Assembly (NCBI GenBank): GCA_943704525.1
Contig: CALSCQ010002478.1
Coordinates: 1 to 41,779, forward strand
Reading direction: 5' to 3'
Length of the DNA: 41,779 nt
Source: Pigoraptor vietnamica
Taxonomy: Eukaryota > Opisthokonta > Filasterea
Both the position numbers and the translations under genes were made by a program. Within the stretch, counting starts at the first letter, position 1. The number at the start of each line of letters is the position of its first letter. Shown one piece after another: positions 19,901 through 31,500 of the stretch. The notes below the pieces were generated by a model, which worked only from the letters and a program-made list of their open reading frames with translations, was not told the origin of the DNA and searched no databases.

Positions 19901-22900
19901 GTCGTGTAGTGGTTGAACGGGATGTTGACGACCATCGTGTCGTCGTCGAGGTCGCCCATCTTGTTCTGCACGAGCACAGTCTTGCCGCAGCCGGCGTTGC
20001 CGACGAGCAGCACGGGGCGGCGGCGGTCCGTGAGGAGATCGATGAAGAAGCGCAGGCGCGTCGTCTCGGCCGTTGCGACGAGGACCGACTGCAGCGGCAT
20101 CTCGGGGTCGTGCTCGTACTTGGCGACGCGCTCGGCCCACGGGACAAACTTCTTCGTCTCGTGGTCGATGCAGTAGTCGAACACGGTGCCCGCCGACGGG
20201 TACTTGATTGTGCGGAACTCGGCCTGCCACCACTTGCTGAACTCGACGCGGTAGTCGACGAGCTGGTCCTGGAACATCGCGCCGCCAAACGCCCACACCG
20301 CCGCAAAGACGAAGTAGATCTCGTACCACTCCTTGTCGCAGCCCGGCGGCACGTTCTCCTCCGTGAGGAGGCCCTCGAGCAGGTAGCAGAGCGTCTGGAT
20401 CATCGAAATGTCCGTCATCGGCGTGATCTTCTTGAAGCCCGTGCGCAGCTTCTCGAGGCACGACGGCAGGTACTTGTCGAAGAGGATCGTGAGGTTCGCC
20501 TTCTCCGACTGCACCTCGCGCTTGTCGATCCACGTCTGGACAAAAGGGTTCCAGCCGAGGTCCGTCGGGTTGAGGTACAGAATGCCGGCGCGCGACACCG
20601 TGGCGGGCGTGGCGCACTTGAGGTGGCCAATCTCAAAGACGAGGCGCATCGACGCGACGAGCGGAATGCGTTCGTTCGACGCGAGCGTGAGCACCTTGTT
20701 GTCGTCCATCACAGTGTTGAGCGACTCGATCCACATCGGGTCAATGTCGCCGTCGAGGAGGATCCACTTCGGGTTGTCGCCCGACATGCTCGCCATCTCG
20801 CGCATGATCGTCGAGAAGAGGCCGTCCTTCCACTCGCGCGTCGCGGGGTTGATGTAGCCGAACAGCTCGTCGTTCGTCACGGCCTTCGGATCGAGGTCGT
20901 GCACGACGGCCTTGCGGCCCATGTTCGTGTACGTCTTCGCGAGCGTCTTCCACACCTGCGTCTTGCCCGTGCCGGCGCTGCCGAGGACGAACACGCAGTG
21001 GCGCACCGCGAGGAGCTCGTCAAGCTGCACGACCTTGAGCACAAAGTTGTCTTCGGGCTGCAGCTTGAGCTCCGAGACCGTGTTGCGGATCTGGTCCTCG
21101 AACGAGAGGTCGCGCTTGCGCGGCACCTCGACCTTGGGGAAGAGATCGCCGATCAGGCCCATGAAGACGGGCACGTCGTCCGACACAATCTTCGGCAAGT
21201 TGAAGTCGCGGAGCGCGCGCATGAGCACGTTCTCCTCGGGGAGGTCGGGCTCCGAGCGCTTGAGCGTGCCGGCGACGACGAGCACGGACTTGATGGCGCG
21301 GAGACCCCAATCGTAGTGGTCCTGCTTCGAGAGCAGCTCCTTGTTGAGCCCGTAGAGCGTGACGAACTTGCGCGCGAGCGTCTTGGCCTCGATGAAGCCC
21401 TCCGCCATGAGCATAATTTCGCAGATAAGCTCAAAATCGGGGACGACCATCGCGCACGGGCGGAAGAGCGCCTTGATGTTCTCGGGCAGCTCCGTGCGGC
21501 CCGCGTAGCCGGGGTTCATCGTGATGAAGATGCCGACGGTCGACTCGAGCGAAATCTCCTCGCCCTGGAAGATGAAGCGCTTCTTCTTCGCGCGGAGGCC
21601 GTCCGTGATCGACTTGACCTGCACGGCGACGACGGAAAGCACCTCGATCGAGATGCGGTTGAACTCGTCGAAGCACCCCCACGCGCCCGTCTGCGCGAGG
21701 CCCTTGTAGATGTCTCCGCAAGACTTGTAGTCCATCTGCTCAGAGCAGTTGAACACGTACACCATCATGCCGAGCGCGCGGCCGAGATCCTTCGTCGTCT
21801 CCGTCTTGCCCGTACCGGCGGGGCCCGCGGGCGCGCCGCCCATCACGAGGTGGAGCGATTGCGTGAGCGTAATGTAGCAGCGATCCGTGAGCGGCGTGAT
21901 GACGAGGCGCGGCGTGTTGCCGAGGTACTCGTACCAGTAGCGGAACTGCGCGTCGCAAATGTTCGCGAAGCAGTCGCGCTGCTCGTCGTCCCAACGGTGG
22001 CGCAGCTGGCTCTGCCACGAAAACGCCTGCGCAGACTCGGCCTTCTCCTGGATGAGCTTCATCACAATGTCGCGCGCGTGCACGTCGATCGTGCAGATCG
22101 TCATGATCTTCTGGCGGTCGTTGCGCGAGAGCTCGCCCTGGATCATAGTGATCAGCGTCGTGAGCTGCGAGACCTGCTTCTTGTAGTACTCCTTCAGCGC
22201 GTTCTCGTAGCCCTCCTCGAGGCGCTCAAAGCCGATGTTGACCTCGGTCGTCCACCAGATCTGCGTGCCCGCGAGCGCAATCTGGCCGGCGTAGTCGAAG
22301 ATCCACTGCTCACGCGGCTTCTCCTCGTACGTGACGACGGCCTCCGTGAGAATGTTGCGCAGCGTCGCGCGCATCGTCTGCATCAGCGAGCTGAGCCAGC
22401 GCTCGACCTGCCCGGAGCAGTCGCACGGCTCGGTAAACTCGACGTACTCCTTCTCCTTCGAGTACATACCGAGCGCGCGCTTCGTGACCTTGCCGCTCGC
22501 GTCCGTCTCGAACTTGAGCTGCGCCATGTTGTCGAACAGCTTGCTGAGGTGCTTCGCGACCTCCTCGGGCTGGTTGCCCTTCGACAGAATGTCGAGCAGG
22601 TCGGTCGACGACACGAAGTAGAAGCGAGGGAAGGCGAGGCGCTTCGTCTCGAGGTACTCGGCGAGCGCCTTCTCGCAGAGGGCGAGGCGCGTCTGCATGC
22701 CCTCGAGCATCTCAAAGAGGCCGGGCTTGCAGCACGCCTCGACGACGTTCGGCGTCTTCTCGGCGCTGCCCATGAGCTCCTTCCAGTCTGAATCGATGCC
22801 GTCGAAGCGCTTCGAATCCTCGGGCAGCTGGTTGCGGATGTCCTCGCTCCCGATGAAGATCGACTCGAGGTGCGACCACGTGCGCTGGACCTCGAACCAG

Positions 22901-25900
22901 ATCGTGATGACCGAGTCGACCGTCGACAGCGTGCGCTGCCACCGCGAGACCTGCTCGAGGAAGTGCGCGACATACTTGGACGTCATGAGGTTCTGCAGGA
23001 CGACCTGGTTGTCCTCGAGCGTCTCGACGAGCTCCTCCGACGACCGGATGAGCGACACGCTCGTGCGCGGGTGCTTCTCGTACTCAAACTCCATCCCGGA
23101 CCACGTCTTGTCGAGCTCAGAGAGGATCTTCTCCATGCTGAGTTCCTTCGTCGCGCGGTCGACGATCGAGCGCACCTCGTCCTCAAAGTTGTGCAGGTTG
23201 AGCGCGAGGAGGTCGTTCAGGCGCGTCTCGTCCGACATGCAGAACTTGACCTTCGTCGCGTGCATCAGCTGCTGCCAGTGACGCTCGCGGATGGCCGGGT
23301 TCTGCAGCTCGCCGACGGCGCGCAGCGACGTGATCATGTTCTTGACCGTCGAGTCCAGCCCGATGAAGGCGTCCCACGCGCGCACCTCCTTGTCAAGCGC
23401 GCGAATGTCCTTCACAAACTTCTTCGACTCGAGCTCCATCGCCTCGACGTTGATCGCGCGCCAGAGCGTCGTCCGCCAGTCGTCAAACAGGTACGTGACG
23501 AGGCCGATCATGTCCCAGAGCACCTTGAGGAGCGAAATCTCCTTGCGGCACGTGCGGAGCTGCTTGTACTCGGGCAGCGCGACCTCAAACAGCGACGCAG
23601 ACTGCTCGAGCTGCCGGAGCTCCTCCTCCATCGCCGTCGTCTGGCGGTGGGCGCGGTCGAGCGCGCGGTACGCCTGAGGCAGCGGGATGTCCGACTTGAA
23701 CGGCGCCGTGCGCAGAAAGTGCTCGCGGAAGTCGAAGTTGCGCAGCTCAAACTGGTCGCACTTCTTCTTGAGCGCGGCGACCTCGCTCGCCTGGAGGGGC
23801 GCCACCTCGTGCTTGATCGACGTCGCCGTCTTCTTGAGGTTCGCCCAATGGTCCGGCAGCTCCGCGAGCAGATTGTGCACCTCCTCGTTCATGTCGACGT
23901 CGTACGTCTTGAGGAGCGCGACCGTCTGCTTGAGGGGCTCGAAGATCTCGTCCGTGTTGGCGGTGCGCTCGCGGACGGCGAGCAGCAGACCCATGACGTC
24001 GACGAGGCCCTTGTAGTCGCCCTCGGCGATCGGGTGCGAGAGGCCCGCCGTGACGTCCTTGATGAACTTGGACAGGTCCGAGAGCGTCGTCGTCACGTGG
24101 TCCATCTGGTGGTGGATGAACATGTAGCTCCACTTCTTGACAATGTTCGACAGCGTCGCCTTGAAGGGCTTCGCGTCCACGCGGAACCACCCGTCAAACG
24201 CCGCCACGCCGTTCATCGCCTGGATCTTCGTGTAGATCTTCTCGTACGTGTCGATCTGGCGCTTGTACTGCTCGAGCGTCGGGGGCGTCGGCTTGAGGCC
24301 CTCCTCGCCCGCCGCCTCAATCTCCTCCGGCGTGGGCACCTTGCCGTAGCGCAGGAACTGCGCGAGGAACTCCTGGCGGTCGTCCGTCCACAGGTAGCCG
24401 TACACGTCAAACGAGTTGCGGTACTCGATGCACGCGTTCATCACGCCGTTGACGTTGTCGAGGAGCTCCGACTTCATGTCCGTGAGGTCGACCATCTCGT
24501 CCATGTCGCGCGCGTAGTCGGGCAGGCTCGAGTGGCTGGCGAGGCGGGGCACGAGCGTCGCCGCGCGATAAATGTCGCGCAGGATCGTCTCGATGATCGC
24601 CATTACCGACCCGTCGTGGTCGTCGTCCATCGACGGCGTGAACACGAGGTGCGGCGGGATCAGCTCGAAGCGCGCCTCCATCAGCGCGGGGAGCTCATTC
24701 GCCTTGAGGTACTCGGCGTCCATGTTCTGCAGCAGGTACAGCAGCGAGCAGTGGATCGTCTTGAAAAAGCCCTCGACCACGAGATCGTCGACGTAGTCGG
24801 CGTACGCGCGCCACTCCTGCGACCCCTCCGTCGCCTCGAGCGAGCCGCACGACTCGCGCAGCAGCGCGTGGATGCGCTGGCCGCCGGCGCGGATCTCGTC
24901 GTAGCGTACGGCGAGCTTCGCCTCCTTCTCGGCAATGTTGAGGAGGCCCTTCTTGCCCGCGCGTTCGATGAGCGGCGCCTTGTACCAGTTGGCCATGATG
25001 ACGTCGATCTCCTCGACGTTGCTCTTCGCCTTCTGCAGGCGCTGCGCGAGCTCTTCCACGGCGCCCTTCGTCGTCGCAATGTACTCCTGGATGCCCTCCG
25101 AGTTCCAGTTGAGCTCCGAGAGGCCGCGCTTCAGCTGCTCGTCGATCGCCTTGAGGCGGCGCTCGATAAGAGGCGCCTCCACGTCGATGACCGTCTCGCG
25201 GATGCGGTTGTACTGCTTCACCATCAGGTCGAGGTTGCCGACGTACTGCCGGAACGTCTCCGACTTGGCAAAGATCGCCGCGGCCGACTGCGGAATGTTC
25301 TCCTTGCCGAGCGACTCGAGGTACTTGACCTCGCGGAGGAGCGCGACGAGCTGCGAGTCGAAGTTGACCGTGAGGAGGCCGTTCGAGCCCTCGCGCGAGA
25401 GCAGCGGGCGCTCGAGGTTCTTCTGGCTCTCGACGCCGACCGTCTCGGACCACGCGTTGTAGAGCATGTCGTCAAACTGGTTCAGGCACGCCGTCATCTC
25501 GTTGAACTTCTCAAAGACCGCCTCCGCCTCCGCCGACACGAGCACGTCCGACTTGAGCTCCTTGAGGCGGCGCATGGGCCCCTCGATGCGCGCGCGCAGC
25601 TCGTGCGACCACGACAGCGACCCGGCGACCGTCGGCTGGTTCTTGTGCACGGGCGGCGACGCCTTCTGCGCGTTGAAGATGGCCTTGACGTCGTCCAGCT
25701 CCCCGCTGAACATCGAGAGCAGGCGCGTGTACTTCTGCTCAATGTCCGCGCGGATGACCTGGCGGTCGAGGAGGCCCGCAAAACTGTCAAACAGCTTGAA
25801 GACCGACTCGACGACCGAGCAGTCGTCAAAGCCCTGCGAGATGACGCTCGCGAGGCGGCGATCGAGGTCGCGGATCTTGAGCGAGAAGACGTCGAAGTCG

Positions 25901-27569
25901 TCCTCAAAGTCGGGGATGTTCGGGTCGAGCGGGTCGTACGTGCGCGTGCCGAACGCCTGCCAGTTGCCCTCAAACTCCTTGAAGATCTGCTGCAGCTGGT
26001 TGCTGAGCTGCTTGCCCTTCACGCCGCCAATCTCGACCTTCTCGAGCTTGATGAACTCGAGGCCCGTCGCGAAGAAGTCGAGCACCTTGCGGATGCGCGC
26101 CTGGAACTTCTCGAGGCGCACAAACACCATCTTGTCCTCAAACACCCACGGGCGCACCGTCCCCTCGGCGGGGGCGCCATTCGAAGCGCTCGCGGCGGCC
26201 GCGGCGGCCTCCTTCGACTTCTCGTTGATGCGCGCCTTGTAGTCGTGGTACACGGCGTAAAACTCGTCGAAGATCTCGAGCGTCGTCTCGACGCGGTCCT
26301 TGGCGTCGTCGGGCTCGAGCTTGAAGATGTTCTCGGGCTCGAGGTACGACCGCGCGTGCTCGATAATCTCGTTGCAGACCTCCTGGAGGAGGACGATGAG
26401 GCGCGTCGGCGTGTTGTAGTACTTCGAGTGCTGCCAGATGAGGCTGAGCGTGTGCATGAGGGGCCCGAACAGCGCGGCCATCTCCTTAAAGTCCTCCGTC
26501 TCGTTCATGCGCTCGAGAATCGGCCGCAGGGGCTTGAGGTGGATGTTGATGTCCTTGGCCTCCATCAGCGCCGCGACGACCTCCTCAAAGATGCGCTTGA
26601 ACGCGGGGTAGTAGCTGCTCTTGCTCTTCTCCAGCACCATCGCCATCTTCATGATCTTGTCGTTGCGGAGCTGGTCGTAGATGCACTGCAGGTTGCCCGC
26701 CTTCGCCGCCCAGAAGTCAAGCTCGACGAGCGGGCCAGGGTTGAGGCCCTCGAGCAGCGGCGCCGCAGAGTTGCTCTTCAGCACGTCGCGAATCTGGTGC
26801 GTCCAGTCGATGATGGCCGACTCGATCGCGTGCACAAGGTTCTTGTCGATGTTCGTGTCCGACTCGGTGCCCACGGGAAGGGGAAGGAGCGTCTTGCCCT
26901 GAAATGGACAACGGCTCCAAGTCAGAACCAGAAATGGCAACAGCGCTACTGCACAGACAGGCACGGAGTGCGTGCGCACACGCACCTTGACCTGTCCCGC
27001 GACAACGTAGACCGAGCTCTTGAGGCGGTGGATGTGGCGGAGCACGTCCTGCGCGACCACCGCGGGCCACTTCGTGTGGTTGCGCTGGTTCATGAGCATG
27101 GGGAGATAGACGTCGTCGACGACGGCCGAGAGGTGCTCGAGTGGCGTGTACGAGAGGTCGCCGTAGATGAGGTCCTTCTTGATGGTCGCGGGCTTGAGCG
27201 GCTCCTGCTGGTCGAGGCGCCGCTTGACAAAGTAGACCGACTTCTTCTTCAGCGACGACGGCGGGTCGAACGACGGGACAATGTCGTCGCGCGCGTTTTG
27301 CGAAAAGAGGATGAAGCCATGGTCCGACTTCTCGAGAAAATTCAAAATCATTTGCCTGCAGCGCGCGGTGACGATTAACATAGGGAGACATCGCGACCAC
27401 AGGCGTAAGAGCGCAAACAGCACGAAACCCACTTGTTCTCCTCGACGGAGAGCATCTTCTTCCACTTGTCATCCTTAAGCTTTGTCGATTTGAGATAGTA
27501 ACGCTCGAGGAAGGACACGCGCGCGTCCTCCCACTCGCCCTCGCGGGCGGGCTCGGCACCCTCCGCCAT
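13901..27569 (-). CDS. axonemal outer-arm dynein heavy chain, beta type
   Basis: Four exons, 27569-27433, 27355-26986, 26898-17623 and 17539-13901, give 4473 aa, about the length of human DNAH9/11/17. AAA1-AAA4 P-loops are GPAGTGKT (1861), GSAGTGKT (2142), GNAGCGKT (2469) and GVGGSGKQ (2812), with [10 protein letters not shown] after AAA1. The stalk first helix is about 3010-3160, the microtubule-binding domain about 3160-3261, and intron 3 falls exactly at [16 protein letters not shown] before the returning helix. AAA5, AAA6 and the C-terminal domain are complete. The AAA1 region ([36 protein letters not shown]) resembles the DNAH9/11/17 and ODA4 group, so it should be an ATP-driven motor of outer dynein arms. 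The start at 27569 has the context ACGATGGCG; an in-frame ATG at 27581 is possible. No break was seen. Confidence 0.95.
17572..17586. repeat. short (CA)n tract in dynein intron 3
   Basis: CACACACACACACAC lies inside the 83-base intron 17540-17622. Confidence 0.9.
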
Positions 27570-27830
27570 CGTGTGCGGCACGGGGTGGGGCGCCGGATAC
27601 AGAGACCGACGAAGTGTCTCTCTTCTCTACTCTTTCTTCGTTCGTCGAAAATCGTGAATGTGCGCTGCACCCGGGGGATTCGATCACGGGGCAACAAGAG
27701 TGCCGTGCCAAGTGGCAGACAAAAAGAGGCGCACAGACAAAAATGTGAGCGGTACAGTAAAGAGTGTGTGAGCCGAGTGGATACTCTTATGGAGGACGAC
27801 CAGAGACCCCATGACGCACGCACATGCAAC

Positions 27831-27860
27831 ACGCGCGCACACACACGCACACACACACAG
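27831..27860. repeat. (CA)n microsatellite
   Basis: Imperfect CA repeat (CGCGCACACACACGCACACA type), about 260-290 bases upstream of the dynein start. Confidence 0.9.
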
Positions 27861-27922
27861 CACCGCCCACTGTGCACACACGATCCCGCCGTTCGAAACC
27901 AGAGCGACGGATTGTGTGGTGT

Positions 27923-27936
27923 GTTGCCATGTCAAC
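27923..27936. promoter_or_regulatory. RFX-type X-box
   Basis: GTTGCCATGTCAAC differs at one base from the ideal palindrome GTTGCCATGGCAAC and at one base from the general consensus GTHNYYATRRNAAC. RFX factors control ciliary genes in animals. This site lies 354 bases upstream of the dynein start codon and about 600 upstream of CARMIL. Confidence 0.6.
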
Positions 27937-27971
27937 CCATCTGGGAATTTTAGGATCATCCGGGGTAAACT

Positions 27972-28006
27972 CCGGATCAATTCTGAGTAAACAAAGAATT
28001 GTCCGG
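27972..28006. repeat. inverted repeat in the dynein-CARMIL promoter
   Basis: Left arm CCGGATCAATTC (27972-27983), 12-base spacer, right arm GAATTGTCCGG (27996-28006). The arms are complementary except for one unpaired T. A second overlapping inverted pair, ATCCGG/CCGGAT, starts at 27958. Confidence 0.75.
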
Positions 28007-28538
28007 GAAGTTAATTTGAAAAATGGCTTTCGAAAATATGGAAAAATCCCAAAAACTGGCAGATCAATTCCTCGAGTCGAGTTCGGACCTTGCGGGGTAC
28101 CTTTCTTGGAAAAGCGACTCGAGTGTATTGGCGCCGCAGACGCTCTGTGTGTGCGTGCGTTGAGTGCTTTGCGCAAGCGCATGTAAGCAAAGCAACACCC
28201 TTGTCGGTTGCGTTGCGGTCTCCGTTGTTTACATCTGTCGGCGTTTGTGCTTCGACGGGGTTCCGTTCCTGAGCAGACGACCGAGCAGTGGCGCGTCTCG
28301 CGAGTCAGCTGGGTTGCCTCTGCCACTGACACCACAGCGCGTGTGCCAGCGACTGCGAGCGGACGCATCCGCAGTTCGCAACCATGGTGGGATTTCGTGG
28401 ACTTTGGCTGGTGGCTTCTGTACTAGTCACCTGAAGCTCTGCGCGTGAATTGTGTGCTGCGTGGGTGCTCACCCCTGTCTGTGCGTCTGTGCCTTGCGTG
28501 TGCAGAGTGCGCCGTCAGTCAGCTCTCTCGGCCCCGAG

Positions 28539-31500
28539 ATGGTCGGTATCCGCACATCCAATATTCCTGTCTTCGTATGTGCGTGGTATTCATGCAAGAT
28601 GTGTGAGGGTCACGGTCGCTGTTAGTCTCCTTTACTCGATCTTGTGTGTGTGGATCCACTGCAACAGACACGATCAAGAAGACCGCTGGACCCGACATTT
28701 TCTTCGACGCGGTTGTGAAGCTCTTTGTGAAGGGCCGCGGCGAGGACAAGGCTGTGGTGCGTGCGCCTGTGCGTCCAAAAGAGTGGATGTGCAAACACGG
28801 CAATGGAGGCGCTCATCCACTCGCGCATCGCAGGTGATAACGGCCACGCGCATTCTCGTCTTCTCCATCGGCAAGCCGTGCAAGGTGAGTTTATGGGTCG
28901 CTTCGTAACTGCTATTGCGTCGTAGCAATTACAGTGTCGGGGTATCTCACGCGTGAATGCGCAGCTTGAGCTCTCGGTGCACCTCCTGGACATCTACCTT
29001 GTGCAGAGCCTCGCCGAAGATGAGGTGAGGGCCAGCGCCGGCCTTGCTGCGTCCCTCGCGTGCCTGTGTGGCTGTGGCTCCGCTGAAGGCCATTTTTGCT
29101 GCAATCGTGTGACGCGCATTCGGGGTAGAGGCACGTCGGCTGATACCGCCGTGCGCTGTGCCATGTCAGGTGTGCTACAAATGCCGCGGTGACCGCACCG
29201 TCTTCTTCAAGACGACGCCGGAGACTGTGGTGAATGCGATTGCATGCACTCGCGCGGCCATGAAGATCAGTTTCCCCCTTGCCGTCGACCTCGTGCTCAA
29301 GTACGACTTCCAGCCTGCGTCGAGGTACGTGGCACTCCCTTCACTCACTCATTGGCGACGCGGTGCGTATTGGCGTGTCTGTCACAGCATATGCATCAAA
29401 CAAACTTATCAGACTGTGTGTGTTTATGGACGGCTGGTCTCATGCGCGTGGCGTCTGCTCCTCTCCCTTCTCTAGGGGTGATATCGTGATGATGCACGAC
29501 GTGGTCATTGGTATATCGCCGGCGCCGTGCGGCAGCTACTCGCGGAGCTATGTGGGCTACTGCGACCTTATCGGCGTGCCCGTCAACCACGAGATTGTGT
29601 GGGACATCGACAACATTTACGCACAGAACAACACGAAGGAGTTTTCGCTCAATGATGTCGGAAGCCTCGAGGGAAAGTGGGTGCTGCGGAGAAGACGCAA
29701 TATGCATGCATGTGTGCGTGCAGCGCACTTCGTTGCTTACCGTTCGTGTGCACAGGGAAGCGATTCCGGTCATCCAGGCGCTCACTTTCAACCCGTGGTT
29801 CACGAAGCTCTCCGTTCGCGACACCCGCGTCGGCAGCGATGCGCTGACGGCCATTGTCGACCTCGCAAAGCGGTCGCGCACGCTGGAGGAAATTGTGGGT
29901 CGGACGCCTCAGGACTGGCGTGACGTGATAGTGTTGTGTGACGTGACGGTATCGCCTTTGTTGGAGGTGTTACGTGGAGCAGACGACAGCGGCCTAATGG
30001 TCTATGCCTTGTTCTTCCAGATTATTTCGTCGGTCAACGTTAACGCGGGGTTCGTGCAAGCGCTCACGGACAGCCTCACGTCCAACGTGGGACTTAATCT
30101 CCAGACGATCGATCTGTCGGGCAATCTCATCGAAGACAAGGGTGGGCAATTGGCTATGGCAACGTAGAGGATGCGCACCGCGAAGCCTGAGTAGACGGAC
30201 CCTTATTTACTTGCGTCCCCTTGTGCTGCGTGCAGGCATCATGGCACTGTCGGGCGCTCTGCAGTCGACGACTGGGAACCTGTCGACGATCAATGTGTCG
30301 CACACGGGGTGCGGCCCGAAGGGCGCCGTTGCGCTGTCGTTGGCCCTCCGGAAGAACGTCAACCTGCTCTCGACGCTCAACAGGCTGAACCTCAGCGACA
30401 ATCCGATTCTCCAGGAGGGACTCACGGCCATACTGGGTGCGTGCGGTGACGGTTGTCACGTGCCCTTTGGTCTTTGTGGTGGACGTTTCTTCGCGTTCGT
30501 GTTATTCCTTCGCTCACCCTGCATTTCCACACAGATTTCCTTGCCATGCCGAACGCGATCACGCACCTCAACCTCTCGAACACCGGAGGCATCATTGAGA
30601 ATGTGTTCGCGGCACTCCAGCGCGGCTGCGGCCTGAATCTGTCGGGGCTCGACCTGTCCAACAACAAGTTTACGCTGAAGAAGGGCAAGGAATTCACCGT
30701 CCCGCTCTCCTTCGTGGGTACCGTCCGCTGTGACTATGGAAGGGGTATCAAACGCCGTGTGTGTGTGCGTGCCCCACGCTGATCCACTGTCGGAATGGGA
30801 ACGCAGGACCAATTTTTTCAGACGGCCGGGTGCCTCAAGGAGCTGAACCTGGCGAACACCAAGATACCCGACTCTGCGATCAAGTCGCTGTTCAACGCCC
30901 TCTTTGCCAATCCCATGCTCCACGAACTCGACCTGCGCCTCGAGGGGAACGACCTTGGCCTGATGGTGCGCACTCGAACCCGCATTTGTTCCCTTGTGTC
31001 GTCCTGCGCCTGCCTGTATCTGTGCTCACGTGTTGGATGCGCAATACTCCAGGGAGCGCGTATTATTGGCTCGATGATGCCCAAGATTCAGTGCGTCTCG
31101 CGCCTCGACATTAGCGACAACGACTTCACCGACGAGGCCGTGTTCTACATTGTGCGTGAGATTGCTTTCCTTGTGGGCCTCGAGGTGACCGCCTGCTAAC
31201 GGCCTCTGATTTGCGCAGGTGGGCGGTCTTGCTTTGAACACGACGCTCAAGCACCTGTCCATCGCAAAGAACTTCAAGACAAAGTCGAAGGAGCGCGCAA
31301 AGGCCATCAAGGGTGCGTCGCGTGCTGCGCTAGTGTTGGCGTGTGCGTGCGTCGATGTTGAACGCCACTCACGCTGTCCCCGTAACATGTGCAGCTCTCA
31401 ACGACATGCTCGCTTCGCCGGACATTGCGCTCCAGTCGCTTTCTCTCGGCGACTGCAAGCTCAAGACGGACATCGTGCCCGTCCTCGACGTGATTGGCGC

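Larger units (their letters stand above)
27570..28538. promoter_or_regulatory. divergent promoter region of dynein and CARMIL
   Basis: This 969-base gap, the largest in the window, separates the two outward-facing genes. It contains a (CA)n tract, an RFX-like X-box (27923-27936) and an AT-richer segment with a strong inverted repeat (27972-28006). The part from about 28140 to 28538 is probably CARMIL leader. TGTGCAG at 28499-28505 could end a leader intron. No additional gene is visible. Confidence 0.5.

Noticed and set aside
13751-27378. Three very long open frames (1270, 1680 and 1502 codons) on the plus strand opposite dynein
   Set aside because: They mirror the dynein frame and come from its strong GC-ending codon bias. 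Their translations are Arg/Leu/Val/Glu-rich, without domains, and have no matching starts or splice logic.
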